Assembly: GCA_025201845.1 (NCBI GenBank)
Contig: MU604045.1
Coordinates: forward strand, 1 to 48,128
DNA length: 48,128 bases
Direction of reading: 5' to 3'
Source of the DNA: Martensiomyces pterosporus
Lineage: Eukaryota; Kickxellomycota; Kickxellomycetes; Kickxellales; Kickxellaceae
The stretch's first letter is position 1. Each line of letters begins with the position of its first letter. The notes below the pieces were generated by a model. That model was not told where the DNA came from, did no database searches, and saw only the letters and a list, made by a program, of their open reading frames with translations. The position numbers were made by a program, and so were the translations under genes. This document shows positions 1 to 9,364 of the stretch, in pieces.

Positions 1-795
1 AGTAGAACAACCAAAGAGCCGTATTACAAATCCAATGCACCTCGAATCGTCTTCCCAGGCTGACACGGGTATATGACGAAGCCATTGAATATGGAAGGAT
101 CCCTGTTACGGCATGACAGTGATCCATGTTCCTGCGACCCAATGTCTGCTGAGTGCGCATCCTTTGCTGCCTGACCATATAACCAGCTGCATGTGCTGTG
201 GCTTTCCATCTCGTCATATGAAATCAATTCTCAAAATGCTGCATACGGAGATCGATATGAGCTCCTCTGTTTATACGGACCTACAACATCTCCGAAAGGA
301 GCCAGAGTCATCAAGACTGGCAACACACATTTCAGGCTCATGTTCTGGTGCAACCGAGTCTGCCGATGCAACATCGCCGTTGTTGAGTGGCATTGTAAGG
401 GTTGCATTAAGAGCATATGCATTTAGCGATGTAAAGTAGTACCTAGAGTAGATTGCAATTTTCTTCTGAAGACCAGTTTAGACTGGGGCTCTTGTACTGA
501 TTCCCTGCATAGCTGGTGTACTTCCCCATCAACCAGTGCAATTCCCAGTGTCTTAGGTTGCTAGTTGAAACACAGGCCACAACATTCGAACCGCAGGAAG
601 TACATCGCTACCTTTGTGATGGTTGCAGTGGCAGACACCAGACCAAGCTGTTCTTGACTGCGAAACCGCTGACTTTGAGCGGATGTCGATGACGGCACGA
701 TATGAGTCATGATTCAAAGTATGAAATAATTTGACTGGCAGATGAGAACTATCTCTGCGGCCAGAATTCCTGATTGGGTCAGGATCTGAGTTTCT
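1..795. other. Intergenic DNA, no recognisable gene
   Basis: No convincing gene is visible upstream of the tRNA. Both strands carry only short reading frames (up to about 108 codons on the + strand at 113-439), none with a motif I recognise. Regions beside tRNA genes often hold decayed retroelements in fungi, but I see no LTR, primer-binding site or reverse-transcriptase motif here. Confidence 0.5.
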
Positions 796-868
796 GGGGC
801 TTTAGCTCATCTGGGAGAGCGTGTGACTGAAGTTCATAAGGTACCGTGTTCGATCCACGGAAGCCCCA
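796..868 (+). tRNA. tRNA-Phe (GAA), intronless
   Basis: A full cloverleaf folds by eye. The acceptor stem is GGGGCTT (796-802) with AAGCCCC (861-867), all seven pairs matching, and A868 is the discriminator. The D arm is GCTC/GAGC (805-820). The anticodon stem is TGTGA/TCATA with one G-U pair, and the loop CTGAAGT holds anticodon GAA at 829-831. The T arm is CCGTG-TTCGATC-CACGG (844-860). The internal promoters are intact: a box A-like TTAGCTCATCTGGG in the D arm and a box B, GTTCGATCC, in the T arm. There is no intron after position 37. CCA is not encoded, as expected for a eukaryotic nuclear tRNA. Confidence 0.95.
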
Positions 869-876
869 CTTGAATA

Positions 877-888
877 TTTTTATTTTTC
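877..888 (+). terminator. RNA polymerase III T-run terminator of tRNA-Phe
   Basis: Two T runs (TTTT and TTTTT) separated by one A lie about 9 nt after the last tRNA base on the coding strand. This is the usual Pol III termination signal. A longer T run at about 914-923 could act as a fallback. Confidence 0.7.
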
Positions 889-1169
889 TCAGCCCCGCCC
901 TGTGGCTGGGGTGTTTTTTTTTTCTGACTTTTGGCATGTGTGTTAGACTATGAGGCAGGGTGGCCGTGTAGAAAGTAGGGGTGTACTTGTAAATAGATGT
1001 ATTGCTAACAAGGAAACCACTACTCTACTGCGGCGGCCTCCCTGATTTTATGCCAGGAGAACTTCTGCGCCTTGGCGAACTCCAAAAGGGGAGAGCCAGC
1101 TCAGCGGCTCACTTCAATATGTGTTCGGTATGCTCGTTTTATTATCGGTAATTACAAAGTGTTGTGCTA

Positions 1170-4100
1170 TCACTTACTGAGCAGCTTATTTTGCGGAATC
1201 GGTATTGCAGTTGCAGTCGGCAGGGGATCACCTTGGCTGCTGCGTGCCATTCGAGCCCTTAGACACAGCAGATCGTAGTTCGGCACACGTCGCGCAAAGA
1301 GATCGTACAGTTTGCATCGAGCGAGCCCAAGAAACATAAATGGCTTGTTGGCTGCCGCGCTAACAAACGCATCCCGCGCTGCGCTCTCTTTAGGCGGCAG
1401 CGGTGATGGCTGCTCACCCTGCTGTGCCAGAACTTGCTCGAGCAATGACGAAACAAGGCCGCTGAGGGATGGTGCTTCGACTTCTTTTGTAGAGTCCAAA
1501 AAGCCAATGTTGCGAATGGCGCCTGTCTGCACAGATCCACGCCATACACAGGTGTGACCAGCTTCGGGGTTGTCCAGTCCCTGCCTATCCAGGCAAACGG
1601 ACGTCTCAAGGTGCATCGAATACTGCTTGCCACCCAACTCAAAGTGTCGGATGCAAGAGAACCCAGATGGCGGAATGACCCACCGAGGGAATTCAGCAGT
1701 GACGGCAGCAGGTTCGAATGCGGTGGTGGTGATGGTGGTGCGTACCTCGTTGTAGTCATCGTCGCTGCAATCCATAGCTTCGCTTTTAGCGACATATTTA
1801 GAAGGGATCGTTCCCCAGCTCAACACCATCAACCCGCCCATCTGAACAACACTGCCCTCGCCACCCATGTCACCCGCTCGTATATCAGCCAGATTGTCCA
1901 GACGTGCATCTACGCGTACGTTCGAGTATGAAGCGGACTCAATTGCGCCGTCAGCAGGGAGCATCGCCGAAAACATTGGAACGTGGTCGGGACACAGCGC
2001 ACGTCTCCACCCTGCACAGTACAGAGGCTGGTCAGCAGAGTGGCGGGCAGACAGGGGGCTCCCTGCAAAGAGCAAGCAGGGAAGGTGGTATGCTGTGTCA
2101 GAGCACGCAACTGGCGCGCAGCAGTGGAACGAAGCACCTGCTCGCCCGCATAATGTGCATGCCAGGTCCACTTTGCTTTCGTTGTCAAGTAGAGCACCTT
2201 CGAACCGCACAAGTAAGGTGTTGCTAGTTGGCCCACCATTCGACATTGGACTAGATAGGGATGCTGGCGCAGGGGTGTTATGACCGCTGGTGCTGCTATT
2301 GACACTACCTCCACTGCCATTAGCAGCGGCTGCAGCTGAGCTGACAGTAACCGGGCGCGGACCCCATGCCCAGGCAAGGCATTCTACATGAGCCCAGCGA
2401 CTAGTAGCTAACTCTGACGTAGAGCCGGCGCAACTGGCGCGCGCTGATGAGGCTAGTGGGATAAGACGCCCCAGCGATGGCTTCTTGTCAGGGATGCCGT
2501 CTCCATGCAGACCACACAGCGTGCAAATTCTCCAGTCCCTCAAACTCACGGGCTCTTGGTTCTCTTGATCTGCTGAGCGTGGTAGTGTAGTGACGCAAAA
2601 GCGCGCCTCCAGAGATTCGACATCGAGGCGTTCACGATCAAAGCGGACATCCGATTGCGTGAGACTAAGCAGCATGTTGGCAGCTTCAGTCTCCGGCTCG
2701 TGCTTGACTGGGAGCGACGTCGTGTCCAGTGCAAGGGTTACAGATGCAGGTAACGAGTGCGAGATATTAAGCGCACTGATTTGCGGAAAGCTTGTGTCGC
2801 CAGCAGTATGGCTGGGAATAGGCCAAGTCTCCATGCGCATGTGAGGGCTGAATTCAGACTTTATAGTGCGCGATTTGAGGCATCTTGGTAGCCCAGGCAC
2901 GAAGGCACTATCGGTCTCTGCTGAGTCAGAATCGTCGTCTCCTCGGTCAATTGTTGCTGCTGTCCCTATGGACGCACAGCATGTTGGGCAGACATAAGGC
3001 GCATCCTCCAGGGTGATCAGCGCATCATAGACTTCGGGTGTCAAGTTTGGGTCGCAGTCAGTGTGGACCCAGGCGGTGCAAATATCGCAACACACCATAT
3101 TGGTGCTGACATGGCAGTTCGAGTATGTTGCCACACACTCGGGGCACACCTTTCCCCGCTCGATCTGTTGTGCGCACATGCCACACATGCCAAAGTCATA
3201 CGCCCACGACACTCTGGTTTTCCACTCTGACACAGCCTTGCTCTCTGCAGGTGAGCCTAGTCCACCGCCATCCTCTGTCGCTGGTTGTGGTGCCAGCTTG
3301 AGGTCCTCTGCCGAGGCCATAGTGAATCCACACTCGAGACAGCACACGCAGCTGTCGCATATCCAGCGGCCGTTCTCAGACACCAATCCCAGTAGCCCAT
3401 CTTTGTGGTGCGTTCTTTGGTTGCTGCACTGGGAGTGCATATATAACCCGCACTTGTCACAGCGAAGCAGCTCCTCAGCAGGCGTATCATCCAGACACCG
3501 TACGCAAACGCGGCAGGCAGGACATAGGAAGTGCCTGCCCTCTTGCTGGGTGTACGGCGGCCCGATGCAAAAGTCGTGGTACTTGTCACCACACCCCCTG
3601 CATGCTCGCAAAAGCTGGCCAGTCGAGCCACACTGCGTGCACAGGTGCAAAGTGGCACCAGAATTGCCAGCAAAGCCACTACGTGGCACAAGTACACAAG
3701 CAATCCGAGTCGAAACATCGGCATACGTCGCGTGTATTGTCGAGGCCGTGTCAGCTGGTATACCCTCACTTATGGCAGACCCGTCCCTTAATCCAGCTGT
3801 CTGAACAAAAGGCAGAGGTAGAGGCTGCGTGACGCTTCCAGGGGATCCACCAGAATGAGTGGGCAGCGGCGACGGCGGGCGTGAGGTGAACGAAAAGGAG
3901 CTCCTTCCACTACCAAGTGACTGGCCGAAAAAAGCAATGTCTGGCTTCTGGCTATGCCTATGACGCGAGCGACGACGCTGTTGCCGCAGCCACATATCGA
4001 GTGCGGTTGATATGCGGCGCTTCAGTTGCTGCTTTCTCTGGTACCGCATTGCCTTGAGCTCGTTCTGTGGCCGTTCTAGTTCAGCTGCCTTGGCTTGGAA

Positions 4101-5420
4101 ATACGCCAGTTTGGCTCGTGTCTGGTCGCTCAGAGCCATCCTTTCAGCCATCGCTGCGTCTGCATTCAACGAAAAGCCACCGTTATCAGCGTCGCTGTTT
4201 TCCGTGGGAACCCGGGACAATTTCGCATGACGCGACATATCCGGAATGCTCTTGCGCTTGCGGCTGTGAGCAGAGTGTGACTGCTTGCGTGATAAAGACT
4301 GAGCAACAGGTCGGCGGCTGGTATCTTCATCATCCATATTGGCAGCAACCTGTATATACGATGTCATAGACGAGGCATGTGCCGTGGCAGAGATCGCATC
4401 GGCAGCAGCAGCCGCAGCCCTACGCTGCTTCACACACCCAAGCGCCAAGTCGCTCTCCACGCGCTTAGCAAGGCCGTCTACTGCGCCAGAGATCTCGCTA
4501 AGCTCTGCGCTTGTTCGTTTCTCAGCCGCAGCAGATCTATGCTCAAAGTCGTCGTCGCTATCTTCGCCACCGTTGGGTTCGGCAAATACTGGCTTGCTGT
4601 TTCCATCCACCAGCGATGCCAGGGACGATGCATGGCTATGCGTGCCTCTACGTGGCTGGTGGTGCCTTGCCGATTCGCTAGCACGCTTCGCCGCACGTGT
4701 GCGGCTGATTCTAGAACATAGCTCTCGGCGTAGTGCATCCAGGGGTATCTCAATAACCCCGCCAGCCTCCCTGTTTGCGTCCAAAGCTCCATTCTCGATC
4801 TCTGCCTCGAGCCTCAGTGCCAGTGCACGGTTGGGGTCGTCCTTTGGAAACAGCACACGACAAGCGGTCCACCCGTTAACCGCAACGCGGCTCTCGCCAG
4901 ACCCGACACTAGACGCCGATCTCGAAGACCCCTTTGCGGGCTTCCCACGCGCACCGCGGCGGGCCGAATGAAGTCCCTCGTTTGCATCGCCGCTGCCATG
5001 AAGTATCTGTGTGCTGTTATTTGCTCCACCAGCCAAGGGTGGATCTCCTGCTACAGGCTGTTTGTGGAGCTTTTGGGCACGTGTCTGTGCACGCATTACA
5101 CGGCAGACGGCGGTAGCCCATGCGGACGGAGTTTCGAATTCGGGTCGCATAAATTCGGTACCGTATGGAGCAACAAAGTCCTCGGGCAAAGGCTCCCATC
5201 GTGCATCGAAGGTGCCCGATGCAGTGACTATCGATGTGTAGGGCCAGCTGTTGCACACCACGACATTCCCAGGCGTCAATAGCCCCTCTTCGACCAAATG
5301 CGTTATCGAGACTTTGCCATTTGCTGGGAGCGACAGAACCTTTGTTGCATATGGCTGCTCTGTGTTGCCATGCAGCGAATTTGTGTAGTGCTCCTCGTGG
5401 TCCTGGCGATTAGTCGCCAT
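1170..5420 (-). CDS. RAMA-like domain plus PHD-finger cluster and extended-PHD chromatin protein
   Basis: A single-exon gene of 1416 aa from ATG (5418-5420) to TGA (1170-1172). The N-terminus (residues ~37-189) resembles the RAMA domain of restriction enzyme/adenine methylase-associated proteins: LVEEGLLTPG at ~42-51, then a 'GTF' turn (69-71), a 'TPSAWATAV' segment (97-105) and VNGWTACRV (181-189), with a ~60-residue low-complexity insert before the last block. Residues ~590-815 hold a compact array of Cys/His-rich PHD-type fingers starting at LCTQCGSTGQ. Residues ~965-1145 form an extended PHD: a CTLCGLHGDG start, a long Ser/Gly insert, then CTLCGRAGASFHC and a final CPDHVP. The C-terminal ~180 residues form another conserved-looking block, not identified. 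No SET domain is visible. Long Ser/Arg-rich linkers suggest a nuclear protein. A role as a chromatin or DNA-methylation reader is inference. Confidence 0.85.
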   Translation of the reverse strand: MATNRQDHEEHYTNSLHGNTEQPYATKVLSLPANGKVSITHLVEEGLLTPGNVVVCNSWPYTSIVTASGTFDARWEPLPEDFVAPYGTEFMRPEFETPSAWATAVCRVMRAQTRAQKLHKQPVAGDPPLAGGANNSTQILHGSGDANEGLHSARRGARGKPAKGSSRSASSVGSGESRVAVNGWTACRVLFPKDDPNRALALRLEAEIENGALDANREAGGVIEIPLDALRRELCSRISRTRAAKRASESARHHQPRRGTHSHASSLASLVDGNSKPVFAEPNGGEDSDDDFEHRSAAAEKRTSAELSEISGAVDGLAKRVESDLALGCVKQRRAAAAAADAISATAHASSMTSYIQVAANMDDEDTSRRPVAQSLSRKQSHSAHSRKRKSIPDMSRHAKLSRVPTENSDADNGGFSLNADAAMAERMALSDQTRAKLAYFQAKAAELERPQNELKAMRYQRKQQLKRRISTALDMWLRQQRRRSRHRHSQKPDIAFFGQSLGSGRSSFSFTSRPPSPLPTHSGGSPGSVTQPLPLPFVQTAGLRDGSAISEGIPADTASTIHATYADVSTRIACVLVPRSGFAGNSGATLHLCTQCGSTGQLLRACRGCGDKYHDFCIGPPYTQQEGRHFLCPACRVCVRCLDDTPAEELLRCDKCGLYMHSQCSNQRTHHKDGLLGLVSENGRWICDSCVCCLECGFTMASAEDLKLAPQPATEDGGGLGSPAESKAVSEWKTRVSWAYDFGMCGMCAQQIERGKVCPECVATYSNCHVSTNMVCCDICTAWVHTDCDPNLTPEVYDALITLEDAPYVCPTCCASIGTAATIDRGDDDSDSAETDSAFVPGLPRCLKSRTIKSEFSPHMRMETWPIPSHTAGDTSFPQISALNISHSLPASVTLALDTTSLPVKHEPETEAANMLLSLTQSDVRFDRERLDVESLEARFCVTTLPRSADQENQEPVSLRDWRICTLCGLHGDGIPDKKPSLGRLIPLASSARASCAGSTSELATSRWAHVECLAWAWGPRPVTVSSAAAAANGSGGSVNSSTSGHNTPAPASLSSPMSNGGPTSNTLLVRFEGALLDNESKVDLACTLCGRAGASFHCCAPVACSDTAYHLPCLLFAGSPLSARHSADQPLYCAGWRRALCPDHVPMFSAMLPADGAIESASYSNVRVDARLDNLADIRAGDMGGEGSVVQMGGLMVLSWGTIPSKYVAKSEAMDCSDDDYNEVRTTITTTAFEPAAVTAEFPRWVIPPSGFSCIRHFELGGKQYSMHLETSVCLDRQGLDNPEAGHTCVWRGSVQTGAIRNIGFLDSTKEVEAPSLSGLVSSLLEQVLAQQGEQPSPLPPKESAARDAFVSAAANKPFMFLGLARCKLYDLFARRVPNYDLLCLRARMARSSQGDPLPTATAIPIPQNKLLSK

Positions 5421-5510
5421 TTGTAAGTAGAATTACGATAATGTGTGAGTGGGAGGAGAGGGTGGTTAAGAGGCGAACCCTAGCTGTTTGGGTTTAAAAC
5501 TAGCTCCGAG

Positions 5511-5533
5511 TTTTTTTTTTGTTTTTTTTTTTG
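5511..5533. promoter_or_regulatory. Poly(dA:dT) tract in promoter of the RAMA-PHD gene
   Basis: A near-continuous T run, broken by a single G, lies about 90 bp upstream of the RAMA-PHD start codon. Such tracts typically exclude nucleosomes in fungal promoters. A telobox-like AACCCTAG lies between it and the gene at about 5476-5483. The regulatory function is inferred from composition and position only. Confidence 0.4.
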
Positions 5534-7165
5534 CAGTTCCACTGTAGCAGCTTTGTATGTGTTTGTGTGAATTGAGTGTAATATACAGGAGGAATAGGCG
5601 TGGTTGGAGCGCTTGCAATGCGTCGGTAGATCCAAAAAGGTTGTTTATAAAGCCGGTGTCGAGGGGATAATGCAGACTTTAAGAATCAGCCAAAAGGCGG
5701 CGAGCAAAGCGCAACTGGAAACTAGAGACAGAGCTACAATGCAATCGCACCACACGGCATTGACCAGGGAATTCCAAAAGTAGACGAGGGTTTGTTTGAA
5801 TGCAGAAAATGTGAAGAATAGAGAGAAGTAACAACAAAGGGCGCAAGGGGGTGTGGAGAGAGTGTGAGGTAGCGGGCAGGCGATCAATAGTGCTTGCTCT
5901 ACAAGCGCTGTCGCAGCACCAAGCGGGTAGTCCGCGCTGGCTATTGGCCAAATCAAGATAAAGCGTCACGTGTGAAATAGGCGTGCGTTTCTTGTTGAGG
6001 GTTTGTACCGCCAGCACATATGATGCCGTCGTCGTCGCTGCGGGCATTGGGTTCTCAACAGGACTACGCACAGTGTAATAACCTTGGTCAGCCTACCCGC
6101 ACTGAAACGGGCTGTTGGTTACGCCAGGTTGGTTCGTGAAAGTGCTGCAGTAAGCAGCAGAGAAAAGGTGGAGCGACAGGTCGACCAGCAGGATAACTCA
6201 GGGCCTGCATTCAAGGAAGGGGTAGCTTGCACCGAAGGCAAGTGCCGAGGTGCTTCTGCACCGCATTCTGGAGGACCAGAGGCGCTGAGTGGTGGATCAT
6301 GACGTGTGTCTCTGCGCAAGTTGACAGTCTGTTGTTTGCTTCGAGTAAACCAGCAAATCCGGTCCCTCTACCCACAGCTTGGATTGGCTATCGATGCCGA
6401 GAGATAGATACACGACCTCGCATTGGTGCGCAGGGATGATGAATGGCTAGCTATGAATAGCACTGTGGGCGCGGCATGCATAGTAAATTGACGGCGCTTG
6501 GGGTTGGAGTTCCTAGAGGCGGTAGGGTACTAAGCGACCTCATGCACCATGCTGCTTGCAGAGCAGACTAGCGTGGATCCAATTTACTTTTGAAGCAGAG
6601 GCGCAAGTGTAGTGGGTATCAGGCCCACATTGCTGCTACTCACCAAGGAGAGCACTGCTAATGCGGCTTTTGTGAGGAAGAGCCGGCGGCGCGCCTTGTC
6701 CTTAACACCCTCCCAACAAAAAGCGTATTTGGCCAGCATTCGTTATTAGAGCTTGCATAAGAGGAATAGTCTTTATGCTGGTGCATTTGAATGGGAAAAG
6801 ATCCACACAAAGGGTCGTACAAAGCAAGAGCAGACTGGGTGTGCTGGCAGGTATTATCACCGGGCAAAAATACAAAAGCAGCAATCATTGAGTGCTCGTG
6901 TAAATTGGCAAGTAATTACGCATGGCAAAGTTGCAGCTTTATTCAACGGCAAACAGTGGCGATCGCATTGTGTGTCAGCCAAGCTGCAAAAAACGGCTTG
7001 CCTGTACTTTGGTACACGAATATATATATGTCTGCCTGCGACCTCTTTCCTGGCGTTGCAAGGATAAACGCAGCCTGTACGGCTCTCCCGCTTCCTGAAC
7101 GCTTATAGACCACATACTACCTGCTGTCAGTTGTGCCCCAAACATCTAGACATTTGCCCATCTAT
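5534..7165. other. Intergenic region upstream of the receptor pair, no gene seen
   Basis: About 1.6 kb between the divergent RAMA-PHD gene and the first receptor gene. Reading frames here are short, overlap on both strands and carry no recognisable motif. I take this as promoter and spacer DNA. Confidence 0.5.
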
Positions 7166-7167
7166 CT

Positions 7168-7190
7168 TTTTATATATATATATACACACA
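7168..7190 (+). promoter_or_regulatory. TA-repeat / TATA-like core promoter of receptor 1
   Basis: A run of alternating T and A followed by alternating A and C sits 55-75 bp upstream of the ATG at 7244, a plausible TATA position. It is also a short dinucleotide repeat and so may vary in length between strains. Confidence 0.45.
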
Positions 7191-7243
7191 CAAAGCTTAT
7201 ATCCGCTTGCAGTCGTTTATCTCATTGCACTATACTTGTTCCA

Positions 7244-8494
7244 ATGGTGGGAGGCATAGATTTCGTAAATGGTTTGGCGCGCGCAGAGATTAAAGAAGAG
7301 GAGGTGCACACAACACCTCTCACAACAGTGGACCGTGTCATTCTTGGTATCCAGCTGGCTGTCGTGCTGAGTAACTTTCCAGCCGTCATATACTTGGTCT
7401 GGAATCGCAACTACCCGCCTATAAAGGCAAAGCAGGTGTGGATTACGGCGGCACTCGGATGCAGCATCGTTCCACTGTCGCTATCAACCTCGGTAGTTGA
7501 TGGCGCAACCACACAGACAGGAGTGTTCAAAGACTGCCACTCGTGGGCTACTTGGGGACTCATGTTCTTTGGGCTCGGACCGGTATTCTCTCTCGCTAAC
7601 TACCGCCTGGTTTCATACTACCGCGTCTTTGTTGCACACAAGCTGTACTCGTTCCGTCGGAGGCGCAACTGGAAGGAGTTTGTAAAGTGCTACTGGCCAC
7701 TTGCTGTCTTCTTCTCACCAGCGCTAGTTTCGTGCATAGTGACGCAGATTCTACCAGAGGACATGGCAGCAGCGCTCCGCATATACAATGACACACCAAC
7801 CTGCTTGTTCAGAATGAACTACGCCTTCTGGCTAGCAGCCTACCTGTTCGCGCAGATATTCGTGTCGTGGGTCCTCTACTTCCTCATGCGGGGAATCGCC
7901 AAAAGCTTCAATGAGTTCAAAACCGTCCTCCCTAGCCTTCTCATCCTGACGTGCTCGCTGGCTGCTTACACCACAGTTGTTGGGCTCGGCGGCATGGCGT
8001 ATGTGTGGGGCAGGAGCCTAAGCGCCCTGACCTTTTCCGTCGTGCTAAACTCCTACTTTTGGCTAATTGTGGCCAAGCCCATCTTTGGCCACATGTTCTG
8101 GCGCGACAGGTGTCTTAGAGACTTCCTCCAGGCAATGCACGAGGATGGCTTGACAGCTGCACGCGCCGACATCCCTGGAGTACGGAAGGAGCTCTATGGA
8201 ATGGACGGGAGCTCGAGCACACCAAACCATACGGGCACTCTCATCTCGATGACATCGAGGCTGAACCGGCAGCCAAGCTTTTCCGATAGCATTGGTGGCG
8301 AGTCGGCACCCGGCTTTTCTGCACTCCAGCAGCTGCCTGGCTCTATTCACAGGCCGCCGCATTCGGATGCACTTGCATTTTCATCAATGCAGTCAGATGT
8401 CGAGCTCCAGCAAGAGGCCATCCGGCGGTCCTACCAAATTGACGAGCCTCACCGAGTGAAGTTTGAGCAGTCCCCCACCTCGCACATTCTTTAA
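7244..8494 (+). CDS. Seven-transmembrane receptor-like protein (paralogue 1)
   Basis: 416 aa, single exon. I chose the ATG at 7244 because the frame upstream opens only with a GTG and because the tandem paralogue begins at the same aligned place. Seven hydrophobic spans are visible at about residues 32-53, 64-84, 101-128, 150-170, 193-216, 228-250 and 259-281. C98 just before span 3 and C187 in the second outer loop could form the usual GPCR disulfide. Short charged loops include YPPIKAKQ between spans 1 and 2 and a basic FRRRRNWKEF stretch after span 3. The ~130-residue cytoplasmic tail is Ser-rich, with no RGS domain visible. It is most like the fungal GPCRs that often carry a C-terminal RGS domain. 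Ligand unknown. Confidence 0.8.
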   Translation: MVGGIDFVNGLARAEIKEEEVHTTPLTTVDRVILGIQLAVVLSNFPAVIYLVWNRNYPPIKAKQVWITAALGCSIVPLSLSTSVVDGATTQTGVFKDCHSWATWGLMFFGLGPVFSLANYRLVSYYRVFVAHKLYSFRRRRNWKEFVKCYWPLAVFFSPALVSCIVTQILPEDMAAALRIYNDTPTCLFRMNYAFWLAAYLFAQIFVSWVLYFLMRGIAKSFNEFKTVLPSLLILTCSLAAYTTVVGLGGMAYVWGRSLSALTFSVVLNSYFWLIVAKPIFGHMFWRDRCLRDFLQAMHEDGLTAARADIPGVRKELYGMDGSSSTPNHTGTLISMTSRLNRQPSFSDSIGGESAPGFSALQQLPGSIHRPPHSDALAFSSMQSDVELQQEAIRRSYQIDEPHRVKFEQSPTSHIL

Positions 8495-9364
8495 ATTTGG
8501 GGGAACTTCCATTAGTGCAAGATGGGCTGTTTGCGCGTAAATACCAATACCAATGCCAATAATGATACCAATATTAATACTAGCAGTATTAAGCCATTGG
8601 TCGATTGTTATTTGGGACATGGGACCGCCAACACATGTTGCTGGTAGAGTCGCTATGTGCAGGCTCAAGCTGTTTGGTCTATCCAGCCAACCTACCCAAA
8701 CCAGGCTCCGAGCGAGAGAGGTGTAGTCCAAACCTGGGCAGGCTACTTCAGACCAATAATATGCACTAATGCTCGCTGCCCTCGGGGTTTGCACAAACAT
8801 TTGCAGTGCTCGATTCCGCAAGCATGAGGAAAGGTAGTATTGATGGCTAGTAGTTGTTTGGGGGGAGCGGAATGTACACACGACAAAAAGATCCGCGTCC
8901 CAGATTAGGACAAACATTGCGGGTGGATGGAACGATAGCAGCTGAACAGATCACTCATTTGCTCCCATGCTGGCGCTGTTGAGAGCCAAGCCAAAGTGCG
9001 TTGATCAGTTCACCCGATAGTGTGCAAAGACAGTAACCAGCCCAACCATGCGCTGCCTCCGCCCTTTTGCTGAAATATATGCAAGCGAAGCACGACAATC
9101 GCTGTTTGTGTCCAATACTCGTCGAAATTGCAGAGGAATTAAAGACCCCGTGCCATATTCGCTGAAAATGTTCGGCGCCAGCTCCGATGCAAAAACAAGC
9201 ATCTTCGCATTTCAGCCAGCCTGCAAGACTTGCCTATCGCCCGTTCGGCGCTTGCAATCTTTTCGGCACAGTTCATTCAGCCACTCCTTAGAGATCCAAC
9301 AAAACTATGCATTTGTCGCAGTACTGTGCTCCACCACCTCGCTTTCTTTAGACTCGCTTTCCTA
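8495..9364. other. Spacer between tandem receptor genes
   Basis: 870 bp without a recognisable gene. It begins with a degenerate hexamer-like repeat (AATACC/AATGCC variants, about 8538-8580). The paralogues' similarity does not obviously extend into this spacer, so the duplication is either old or limited to the coding region. Confidence 0.5.
8538..8580. repeat. Degenerate (AATACC)n-type short tandem repeat
   Basis: Several imperfect copies of a six-base unit (AATACC, AATGCC, AATGATACC) in about 40 bp, just after the receptor 1 stop codon. This probably lies in the 3' UTR. No function is evident. Confidence 0.5.

Noticed and set aside
890..925. Possible rho-independent-like hairpin after the tRNA (CCCC...GGGG then T run)
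   Set aside because: Only four to five pairs form, and Pol III terminates on the T run alone. This is a eukaryotic sequence.
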